From JAWVFM01 sp963739355 (lineage in GTDB: Bacteria > Actinomycetota > Thermoleophilia > Solirubrobacterales > 70-9), in NCBI GenBank assembly GCA_963739355.1, contig CAVUAD010000007.1, forward strand, positions 62,001-126,000: DNA of 64,000 bases, given 5' to 3'. A model generated the notes under the pieces. That model saw only the letters and a list, made by a program, of their open reading frames with translations. It was not told the origin of the DNA and made no database searches. The number at the start of each line of letters is the position of its first letter. The first letter of the stretch is position 1. The position numbers and the translations under genes are program-made. This document shows positions 58,226 to 64,000 of the stretch, one piece after another.

Positions 58226-58242
58226 GCAACTATTGGGTTGCG
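58226..58242. promoter_or_regulatory. Operator site 2 (GCAAC-N6-GTTGCG)
   Basis: GCAACTATTGGGTTGCG repeats the half-sites and spacing of site 1, while the spacer differs. It is 18 bp upstream of the SRPBCC start, just before GGAGG. The conserved arms and variable centre indicate selection, probably by the ArsR-type regulator encoded two genes away. Confidence 0.6.
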
Positions 58243-58259
58243 TGTCGAGGAGGCCAAAG

Positions 58260-58658
58260 ATGACTGACGACATCCGAGAGGTGAGGCGCGAGGCGGAATT
58301 CGAGGCGAGCCCCGGCGAGCTCTGGGAGGCGCTCACCGACGAGCGCTTGCTCTCGGAGTGGCTGGCCGATGAGGTGGAGCTCGAGCCTGTCGAGGGGGCG
58401 CCCCTCCGTGTCCGCGACGGAGACGAGGAGCGTGCGGGCATCGTCACCCGCGTCGAGGAGGAACGCGTGCTCAGCTTCGAGTGGGAGCGGCGGGGCAGCG
58501 GTGTCTCCGAGGTCGAGCTGATCGTCGACGCGGTCGCCGGCGGCAGCCGCCTCGTGGTCGTCGAGCGCGCCGTTGCCGGGTCCGTTGCTCTGGCCGGAGC
58601 GACGTGGCGCACGAAGCTCACGGCGCTGGCGACCGCGTTGACCCTGGTCGCGGCCTGA
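58260..58658 (+). CDS. SRPBCC (AHSA1-like) domain protein
   Basis: A START/Bet v1-like ligand-binding fold is indicated by the opening VRREAEFEASPGELWEALTD and the later VLSFEWERRG strand. At 132 residues it is a single-domain AHSA1-type protein. These proteins often sit with ArsR regulators in small operons whose ligand is unknown. The ATG at 58260 has GGAGG at good spacing. The ArsR gene starts one base after its stop. Confidence 0.85.
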   Translation: MTDDIREVRREAEFEASPGELWEALTDERLLSEWLADEVELEPVEGAPLRVRDGDEERAGIVTRVEEERVLSFEWERRGSGVSEVELIVDAVAGGSRLVVVERAVAGSVALAGATWRTKLTALATALTLVAA

Positions 58659-58659
58659 C

Positions 58660-58992
58660 GTGGCGGCGGCCGCCGACGCGGTCTTCACCGCGCTCGCGGA
58701 CCCGACCCGGCGCAGCCTGGTCGAGAGGCTCGCAGGCGGCGGCACGGCGACCGCGAGCGCTCTTGCCGGCGAGCTGCCGATCAGCCGGCAGGCCGTCGCG
58801 AAGCACCTGGCCGCGCTCGGGCGCGCCCGGCTCGTGCGCTCGAAGCGGGTGGGCAGGGAGACGCGCTACAGCCTTGACCCGGCGCCGCTGACCGCCGCCG
58901 CGGAGTGGATCGCGCGGGTCGGCGGAGAGTGGGATGGACGGCTCGCCGATCTCGAGCGGCTGATGAGCGCGCGGCGAACCGACGGCGGCTGA
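58660..58992 (+). CDS. ArsR family transcriptional regulator
   Basis: This small winged-HTH regulator has the ArsR opening (VFTALADPTRRSLVERLAGG) and recognition helix region (LPISRQAVAKHLAALGRARL) followed by the wing KRVGRETRYSLDP. No ArsR-type CxC metal motif is seen, so it senses something else, which is usual for the SRPBCC-linked branch. Length is 110 residues, start GTG 58660. It probably binds the paired GCAAC sites upstream. It converges with the AidB-like gene. Confidence 0.92.
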   Translation: MAAAADAVFTALADPTRRSLVERLAGGGTATASALAGELPISRQAVAKHLAALGRARLVRSKRVGRETRYSLDPAPLTAAAEWIARVGGEWDGRLADLERLMSARRTDGG

Positions 58993-58995
58993 GCT

Positions 58996-60654
58996 TCAGA
59001 GCGCCGCATGGTGGCGCGCGATGATTCGCGCGAAGTCGCTGCCCGCCGGCAGCGTCCCGAAGGCGCCGCCCCAGTCCTCGCCAAGCCGCGATGCGCAGAA
59101 CGCGTCGGCGACCGCCGCATCGCCGTGGCGAACCAGGAGCGACCCCTGCAGCACCAGGGCCATCCGCTCGACCAGGCGGCGGGCGCGCGTCTCGATCTCA
59201 GCCATGCTCGCCAACTCGTCGCGCAGCCGGCGGGCGGCCGCGTCGAGGCGCGGCTCGGCCCCGGCGGCCTCGCCGACCTCCGCGAAGAACGCGTCGAGCG
59301 ACCGCGGGCTCCTCGCCATGGTGCGGAGCAGGTCCAAGCACTGGACGTTCCCGGCGCCCTCCCAGATCGAGTTCAGCGGACTCTCGCGGACGAGGCGGGG
59401 CATGCCCGACTCCTCCACGTAGCCGTTGCCGCCCAGGCACTCGAGGCACTCGACGGCATGGGGTGGCGTGCGCTTGCAGACCCAGTACTTGAGAACCGGG
59501 TTGGCGATCCGCTTGAAGGCCTCCGCCTGCTCGTCGCCGGCCAGCGCCTCGTCGTAGGAGCGCGCGAGGCGAAGGGCGGCGATCGTGGCGGCCTCGGACT
59601 CGATGGCGAGGTCGGCGAGGACGTTCTGCATGAGCGGCTGTTCGGCAAGCAACCCGCCGAAGGCCGAGCGGTGCGCGGTGTGGTGGAGCGCCTGGACGAG
59701 CGCCGCGCGCATGCCGGCCGCGCTGCCCACCGCGCAGTCGAGTCGTGTGTGGTTGACCATCTCGATGATCGTCCGCACGCCGGCGCCCTCCTCGCCGACC
59801 AGGCGAGCCCAGGCGCCCGCGAACTCCACCTCCGACGACGCGTTCGAGCGGTTGCCGAGCTTGTCCTTCAGGCGCACGAGGCGGAAGCGGTTGCGCTCGC
59901 CGTCGGGAGTCCAGCGCGGGAAGAGGAAGCACGAGATGCCGCCCTCCGCCTGGGCCAGGACCAGGAACGCGTCGCACATGGGAATGGAGAAGAACCACTT
60001 GTGTCCGGTGATCTCGTACTCAGCCCCCGGGCCGCCGCCGTTCAGGGCCCGCGCCACGGTGGTGTTGGCGCGCACGTCCGAGCCGCCCTGCTTCTCGGTC
60101 ATCCCCATACCGCACAGGGCGCCCGTCTTCGACGTGGCCGGGGCGAACTGCGGATCGTACTCGGCGGAGAGGAAGCGCGGTTCCCACTCCGCCGCGACGT
60201 CGGGCTGGTGGCGCAGCGCCGGGATCACCGAGTAGGTCGCCGAAAGCGGGCACCCGATCCCGGCCTCGGCCTGGGCGAAGCAGTAGAAGGCGCCGGCGCG
60301 GGCCACATGCGCGCCGGGGCCGGGCGAGCTCCAGGGCGCGGAGTGGACCTCGTGCTGGACGGCGAGGCCGAGCAGGTGGTGCCAGGCGGGGTGGAACTCG
60401 ATCTCGTTGACCCGGTGGCCGTAGCGGTCGTGGCTGCGAAGCCGGGGCGGGTGCTCGTTCGCGAGGGCCCCGAGCATGCGGACGTCGGCCCGGCCGGTGA
60501 GCTCGCCCACCACGTCGAGCCGTTCCTCGGCCCAGCCGGCGCCCTCCCGCTTCACCGCCGCGACGAGGATGCGGTCGGTACGGAAGGCGTTGTGGTCGCC
60601 GAGCGGCGGCGGCTGGTTGGTGACCTCGTGGGTGGCCGTGCGTGGCACGGCCAA
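58996..60654 (-). CDS. AidB-like acyl-CoA dehydrogenase
   Basis: This 552-residue flavoprotein matches the AidB/isovaleryl-CoA-dehydrogenase-like branch. It has the N-terminal HPAWHHLLGLAVQHE region, CGMGMTEKQGGSDVRANTTVA (flavin motif), ITGHKWFFSIPMCDAFLVLA, LKDKLGNRSNASSEVEF and the C-terminal LECLGGNGYVEESGMPRLVR with SPLNSIWEGAGNVQCLDLLR. E. coli AidB is part of the alkylation response; whether this acts in repair or metabolism is unclear. The start is GTG/ATG-type at 60654. A palindrome-rich gap and a gene remnant lie upstream. Confidence 0.92.
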   Translation of the reverse strand: MAVPRTATHEVTNQPPPLGDHNAFRTDRILVAAVKREGAGWAEERLDVVGELTGRADVRMLGALANEHPPRLRSHDRYGHRVNEIEFHPAWHHLLGLAVQHEVHSAPWSSPGPGAHVARAGAFYCFAQAEAGIGCPLSATYSVIPALRHQPDVAAEWEPRFLSAEYDPQFAPATSKTGALCGMGMTEKQGGSDVRANTTVARALNGGGPGAEYEITGHKWFFSIPMCDAFLVLAQAEGGISCFLFPRWTPDGERNRFRLVRLKDKLGNRSNASSEVEFAGAWARLVGEEGAGVRTIIEMVNHTRLDCAVGSAAGMRAALVQALHHTAHRSAFGGLLAEQPLMQNVLADLAIESEAATIAALRLARSYDEALAGDEQAEAFKRIANPVLKYWVCKRTPPHAVECLECLGGNGYVEESGMPRLVRESPLNSIWEGAGNVQCLDLLRTMARSPRSLDAFFAEVGEAAGAEPRLDAAARRLRDELASMAEIETRARRLVERMALVLQGSLLVRHGDAAVADAFCASRLGEDWGGAFGTLPAGSDFARIIARHHAAL

Positions 60655-60658
60655 GAGC

Positions 60659-60691
60659 CTAGAGCCCGTAGCTGCGGCCGATGAATCTCAT
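60659..60691 (-). pseudogene. Remnant of an acyl-CoA dehydrogenase 3' end
   Basis: Read on the minus strand this gives MRFIGRSYGL and a TAG stop. The intact dehydrogenase downstream (60750-61955) ends EVMLEVIGRSYGL. The shared IGRSYGL with synonymous codon differences suggests the tail of a deleted paralogue, left between the AidB-like gene and the hairpins. Confidence 0.5.
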
Positions 60692-60693
60692 GC

Positions 60694-60739
60694 GGACGGC
60701 TTCGCCGTCCTTACATGCTGCTTTCGGGGCTAAAGCCCC
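60694..60739. repeat. Two REP-like hairpins
   Basis: GGACGGC-TTC-GCCGTCC (60694-60710, 7-bp stem) and GGGGC-TAAA-GCCCC (60726-60739, 5-bp stem) lie side by side in the gap between two co-oriented dehydrogenase genes. They could be a REP element or transcription-termination structures. Confidence 0.55.
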
Positions 60740-60746
60740 TCATCAC

Positions 60747-60778
60747 AGGTCATAGGCCGTAACTGCGGCCTATGACCT
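60747..60778 (-). terminator. 13-bp palindrome spanning the dehydrogenase stop codon
   Basis: AGGTCATAGGCCG (60747-60759) and CGGCCTATGACCT (60766-60778) pair perfectly around a 6-nt loop. The right arm encodes the last residues of the gene and the TGA stop is inside the structure. It probably folds at the mRNA 3' end as a terminator or stability element. Confidence 0.55.
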
Positions 60779-61955
60779 CCAGCATGACCTCGTCCGTGCC
60801 CGCCCCGATGCGGTTGAGGCGCACGTCGCGGTAGGAGCGCTCGATCTCGTACTCCTTCATGTAGCCGTAGCCGCCGAGGATCTGGACGCACTCGTCGGCG
60901 ACCTCGCAGCACATCTTCGAGGTCATGAGCTTGACCATCGAGATCTCGCGCACGGGGTACTCGCCGTTGGCGTAGCGCCAGGCCGTCACGTAGTTGAACT
61001 GCTTGGCGGCCTCGATCTTCGTGGCCATGTCCGCGAACTTGTGGCGGATCGCCTGGAACTTGCCGATCGGGCGGCCGAAGGCCTCGCGCTCCTTCGCGTA
61101 CTCGAGGGTCTTCTCGAACATCCGCTCGGCGCCCGCCACGCAGCCCGCCGCGGCCACCATCCGCTCCGACTGGAGCTCCCAGCTGATGTGGTAGAAGCCC
61201 TTGCCGAGCTCGCCGAGGATGTTCTCCGCGGGAACCCGGACCTCGTTGAACGCCAGCTCACCGGTGTCCGAGGCGTGCATTCCCATCTTCTCGAGTCGGC
61301 GGGAGACCTCGAAGCCCTCCACGTGGTTGCCGTCGTCGTCCTTGAGGTCGACGAGGAAGAGAGTGATGCCGTCGTGGCGCTTCTCTGGGTCGGTCTTGGC
61401 GACGAGGAGGATGAAGTCCGCCCGCGGTCCGTTCGTGATGAACGTCTTCGAGCCGCTGATCAGGTAGTCGTCGCCGTCCTTGACCGCCTTGGTGCGAATG
61501 CCGGCGACGTCGGAGCCGGCGCCCGGCTCCGTGATGCCGAGGCAGGCGATCTTCTCGCCCTTGATCCCCGGCACGAGATAGCGCTGCTTCTGCTCCTCGG
61601 TGCCGAGCAGGTGGATCGGGGGCAGGACCATGTCGCTCTGCACGGCGAATCCCATGTTGGTGCCGCCCGAGCCCGAGTAGCTCATGCACTCGGCGCGGAC
61701 CAGCGAGTAGTAGTAGTCGCCGCCCTGGCCGCCGTACTCCTCCGGGAAGCAGAGCCCGATGTACCCGAGCTCGCCGGCGCGCTGGAGCGCCGAGTCCGGC
61801 CAGAGGGTCTCCTCCCACTCGTTGCGGTGGGGGTAGAGCTCGGCCTTCACCCACGCCTGCATCGACGCGCGCAAGTCCTCGTGCTCGTCGTTGAAGAGCA
61901 GGTGGCCCCGCGTGCCCTCGTGCTGAGGCTTGATGACGGTCTCGGTCGCTGCCAT
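60750..61955 (-). CDS. Acyl-CoA dehydrogenase
   Basis: This 401-residue FAD enzyme has LGITEPGAGSDVAGIRT, FITNGPRADFILLVAKTD, MGMHASDTGELAFNEVRV, RPIGKFQAIRHKFADMATK and the C-terminal ECVQILGGYGYMKEYEIERS with GTDEVMLEVIGRSYGL. The start is ATG at 61955 with GGAGCCCG just upstream. It is very similar in layout to the dehydrogenase at 51840-53027. It is divergent from the enoyl-CoA hydratase gene; the shared 82-bp promoter region carries REP copy R4. Confidence 0.94.
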   Translation of the reverse strand: MAATETVIKPQHEGTRGHLLFNDEHEDLRASMQAWVKAELYPHRNEWEETLWPDSALQRAGELGYIGLCFPEEYGGQGGDYYYSLVRAECMSYSGSGGTNMGFAVQSDMVLPPIHLLGTEEQKQRYLVPGIKGEKIACLGITEPGAGSDVAGIRTKAVKDGDDYLISGSKTFITNGPRADFILLVAKTDPEKRHDGITLFLVDLKDDDGNHVEGFEVSRRLEKMGMHASDTGELAFNEVRVPAENILGELGKGFYHISWELQSERMVAAAGCVAGAERMFEKTLEYAKEREAFGRPIGKFQAIRHKFADMATKIEAAKQFNYVTAWRYANGEYPVREISMVKLMTSKMCCEVADECVQILGGYGYMKEYEIERSYRDVRLNRIGAGTDEVMLEVIGRSYGL

Positions 61956-61969
61956 GGGCGGGCTCCTTT

Positions 61970-61996
61970 CCTAAAGGGTGTCAGGCACCGTTTAGG
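61970..61996. repeat. REP-like palindromic repeat, copy R4
   Basis: Outer arms CCTAAA and TTTAGG and inner arms GGTG and CACC (around TCAGG) make a two-step palindrome. The GGTGTCAGGCACC core is shared with R3 and the CCTAAA end with R1 and R2. It sits between divergent genes, 14 bp from the dehydrogenase start. Confidence 0.7.
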
Positions 61997-62037
61997 TTTC
62001 GTGGCGTCTGCGTAAAGTGTAGAGTAATACTTCACAC

Positions 62038-62820
62038 GTGGGCTTCGAGAAGATCCGATACGAGGTGAGCGACGGCGTCGGCACCATCACGCTCGACGAC
62101 CCGGACACCCGCAACTCGCTGTCTCCGCAGCTGCTCGGCGAGCTGCTCGAGGCGTTGCGCTCCGCGCGCACCGACGACGCGGTGCGGTGCGTGGTCCTCA
62201 CCTCCTCTCACGAGAAGGTGTTCTCCTCCGGGGCCAACCTCGGCGCGTTCGGCGCCGACGCGCCGCTGATCGAGCGCCACGCCGGGTCGCAGCGGTTCGT
62301 TGAGATCTTCAAGGCGTTCGGCGAGCTGGGCAAGCCCTCGATCGTCGCCGCGAACGGGCACGTGCTCGCCGGCTCGCTGGGGATCGCGCTGGCGTGCGAC
62401 CTGATCGTCGCGAAGGAGGGCGCGGGGTTCGGGACGCCCGAGATCAACGTCGGCCTCTTCCCGTTCATGATCATGGCGCTCATCTACCGCAACGTTCCGC
62501 GGAAGAAGACGAACGAGATGCTCCTGCTCGGCGAGCGGCTCACGGCCGAGGAAGCGCTGGAGGCCGGCATCGTCAACAGGGTCGTGCCCGCCGAGGAGTT
62601 CCACGCCGCGGTCGCGGACTGGGCGGCGAAGCTCGCATCGAAGTCGCCGGTGGTCATGAAGCTGGGCAAGGACGCCATGTCCCGCCAGCTGGACATGCCG
62701 CTGTACGAGGCGCTCGACTACCTGTGCTCGCAGCTGACGATCGAGCTGTCCACGGAGGACGCGATCGAGGGCGTGACTGCGTTCTTCGAGAAGCGCGAGC
62801 CGAACTGGAAGGGGCGCTGA
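62038..62820 (+). CDS. Enoyl-CoA hydratase/isomerase family protein
   Basis: The crotonase fold is visible: FSSGANLGAFG and ANGHVLAGSLGIALACDLIV (oxyanion hole), then FGTPEINVGLFPFMIMALIY, where the Glu in TPEI is at the first catalytic position and the usual second acidic position is not obvious. The C-terminus TAFFEKREPNWKG is standard. Length is 260 residues from GTG 62038. The stop overlaps the carboxyltransferase ATG (TGATG), so hydration and carboxylation genes are coupled. Confidence 0.9.
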   Translation: MGFEKIRYEVSDGVGTITLDDPDTRNSLSPQLLGELLEALRSARTDDAVRCVVLTSSHEKVFSSGANLGAFGADAPLIERHAGSQRFVEIFKAFGELGKPSIVAANGHVLAGSLGIALACDLIVAKEGAGFGTPEINVGLFPFMIMALIYRNVPRKKTNEMLLLGERLTAEEALEAGIVNRVVPAEEFHAAVADWAAKLASKSPVVMKLGKDAMSRQLDMPLYEALDYLCSQLTIELSTEDAIEGVTAFFEKREPNWKGR

Positions 62821-64000
62821 TGGCCGACCACAAGCTTCCGGGTACCGCGCCGCTCACCGAGCTGACGGAGCAGCTCCACGACGCGCGCGAGCACGCCAGG
62901 CTCGGCGGCGGCGAGGAGAAGATCCAAAAGCAGCACGACGCCGGCAAGCTGACCGCGCGCGAGCGAATCGACCTCCTGGTCGACGAGGGGAGTTTCGTGG
63001 AGCTCGGCATCCACGGCGGCCCGCACTTCTCGCAGCGCTCGATGGAGGGCAGGGATGCCCCGGCTGACGGCGTGATCACCGGATGGGGCGACATCGACGG
63101 TCGCCGCTGCGCGATCGCCGCCTACGACTTCACCGTCATGGCGGGCTCCATGGGGATGACCGGCGAGATCAAGGTGGGCCGCCTGCGCGAGCTTGCGCTC
63201 CAGAAGCGGATCCCGCTCGTCTGGCTGCTGGACTCGGCCGGCGCGCGGATCCAGGAGGCGGCGGGCTCGCTGTTCGCGGGCTCGGGCCACCTCTTCCGCG
63301 AGGAGGTGACGATGTCCGGGGTCGTCCCGCTCGTCGCCGGCATGCTCGGCCCGTGCGCGGCGGGCACCGCCTACATCCCGGGGCTCTCGGATTTCGTGCC
63401 CATGGTGTCCGGCCAGGGCGCGATGGCGCTCGCCGGGCCGCACCTCACCAAGGCCGTGACCGGCGAGGACATCTCGATGGAGGACCTGGGCGGCGCGAAG
63501 GTCCATTGCCGCAAGTCGGGCGTCGGCGACCTCGAGGTCGCCGACGACGAGGAGTGCATCCAGGCGATCAAGACCTACCTCTCCTACTTCCCGTCGAACT
63601 GCGAGGAGAAGCCGCCGCTGCGCGAGACGTCGGACCCCGACGACCGGCGCTCCGAGAAGCTCATGGAGATCGTCCCGGAGTCGCCGCGCCAGCCCTACGA
63701 CATGTACGACGTGATCCGCGAGATCGTCGACGACGGGGAATGGTTCGACATCAAGCCGAAGTTCGCCCGGACGATCATCACCTGCCTCGCCCGCTTCGGC
63801 GGCCAGCCCGTGGGCATCGTCGCGAACCAGCCCAAGCAGCTCGGGGGGATCCTCGAGAACGACTCGGCCGACAAGGCCGCCCGCTTCGTCAACCTCTGCG
63901 ATGCGTTCAGCATCCCGCTCGTCTTCCTGCAGGACGTGCCCGGCTTCATGGTCGGCTCGAAGGTCGAGCACGCCGGCATCATCCGCCACGGCGCGAAGAT
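62820..64000 (+). CDS. Acyl-CoA carboxylase, carboxyltransferase (beta) subunit, 3' end outside window
   Basis: This biotin-dependent carboxyltransferase moves CO2 from biotin to an acyl-CoA. The first crotonase-like half has GKLTARERIDLLVDEGSFVE, then VWLLDSAGARIQEAAGS and GPHLTKAVTGEDISMEDLGG, and the second half begins PYDMYDVIREIVDDGEWFD, then GIVANQPKQLGGILENDSAD and FLQDVPGFMVG. Propionyl-, methylcrotonyl- and related CoA carboxylases share this layout; the ACAD and hydratase neighbours suggest a branched or short acyl-CoA. About 393 of roughly 510-530 residues are visible. The start is ATG 62820. Confidence 0.93.
   Translation, partial: MADHKLPGTAPLTELTEQLHDAREHARLGGGEEKIQKQHDAGKLTARERIDLLVDEGSFVELGIHGGPHFSQRSMEGRDAPADGVITGWGDIDGRRCAIAAYDFTVMAGSMGMTGEIKVGRLRELALQKRIPLVWLLDSAGARIQEAAGSLFAGSGHLFREEVTMSGVVPLVAGMLGPCAAGTAYIPGLSDFVPMVSGQGAMALAGPHLTKAVTGEDISMEDLGGAKVHCRKSGVGDLEVADDEECIQAIKTYLSYFPSNCEEKPPLRETSDPDDRRSEKLMEIVPESPRQPYDMYDVIREIVDDGEWFDIKPKFARTIITCLARFGGQPVGIVANQPKQLGGILENDSADKAARFVNLCDAFSIPLVFLQDVPGFMVGSKVEHAGIIRHGAK

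Noticed and set aside
1..64000. CRISPR arrays, prophage, insertion sequences, rRNA
   Set aside because: No regularly spaced repeats, no transposase, integrase or phage genes and no rRNA-like sequence were seen. The REP-like repeats are too few and too scattered to be an array.

Overview
The window is a dense, high-GC stretch of bacterial chromosome with many GTG and TTG starts. Its gene content points to an actinobacterium: an actinobacterial-style six-gene mce cluster, several acyl-CoA dehydrogenases and acyl-CoA ligases, an MpaB/DUF2236 oxygenase, a small-laccase-type copper oxidase, ArsR/SRPBCC pairs and PPOX-type proteins. The secreted-protein families resemble those I associate with Solirubrobacterales/Thermoleophilia, but no 16S gene is present and that placement is inference. 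I see no prophage, transposase, CRISPR array or replication origin.

Layout. 1-9 kb: the 3' end of ligA, a PBP4-type D,D-carboxypeptidase, a patatin-like lipase, a secreted metal-dependent hydrolase, a FadD-type ligase, a tiny HTH-like protein with a strong promoter and ribosome binding site, a thioredoxin-fold protein and tRNA-Pro(CGG). 9-14.7 kb: an epoxide-hydrolase-like enzyme, an MpaB oxygenase, a polytopic membrane protein, an SDR-type epimerase, superoxide dismutase and a cupredoxin. 14.7-25.2 kb: six consecutive MCE proteins and a hypothetical protein behind one promoter, with no YrbE permease or ATPase. 25-34 kb: lipid and acyl-CoA metabolism (AMP-ligase, two SDRs, a metallo-beta-lactamase-fold enzyme, PlsC, GlpK, a GT2, a small biotin carrier coupled to a crotonase). 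34-41.5 kb: sulfatase, AlkA-like glycosylase, the bioB-bioF-bioD operon, and a MarR-controlled MFS exporter. 41.6-45.3 kb: a minus-strand secreted copper cassette (beta-helix protein, cupredoxin, two-domain multicopper oxidase, second cupredoxin). 45.4-49 kb: bioA, an ECF sigma factor with an overlapping DUF4349 membrane partner, and rubredoxin. 49-58 kb: NUDIX, PPOX-like, surface proteins, two acyl-CoA dehydrogenases, hydrolase, FG-GAP protein, NTF2-like, OsmC and ClpP. 58-64 kb: SRPBCC/ArsR pair, AidB-like and standard acyl-CoA dehydrogenases, then an enoyl-CoA hydratase coupled to an acyl-CoA carboxylase beta subunit that runs off the window.

How it fits together. The dominant theme is handling of fatty acids and other acyl-CoAs: activation (two ligases), dehydrogenation (four ACADs), hydration (two crotonases), reduction (SDRs) and carboxylation (biotin carrier and carboxyltransferase). 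A complete biotin pathway tail (BioA, BioF, BioD, BioB) supports the biotin enzymes. GlpK and PlsC feed phospholipid synthesis, and the MCE proteins probably move lipids across the envelope. A second theme is extracellular copper and redox chemistry.

Non-coding structure includes four copies of a REP-like palindromic family, two of which form a 45-bp inverted pair about 9 kb apart; a duplicated GCAAC-N6-GTTGCG operator between clpP and the ArsR operon; a palindrome plus a perfect CRP-type half-site pair upstream of marR; and a 37-bp palindrome upstream of the sigma factor. No wholly new system is evident. The most unusual assemblies are the YrbE-less MCE cluster and the beta-helix/cupredoxin/laccase cassette.
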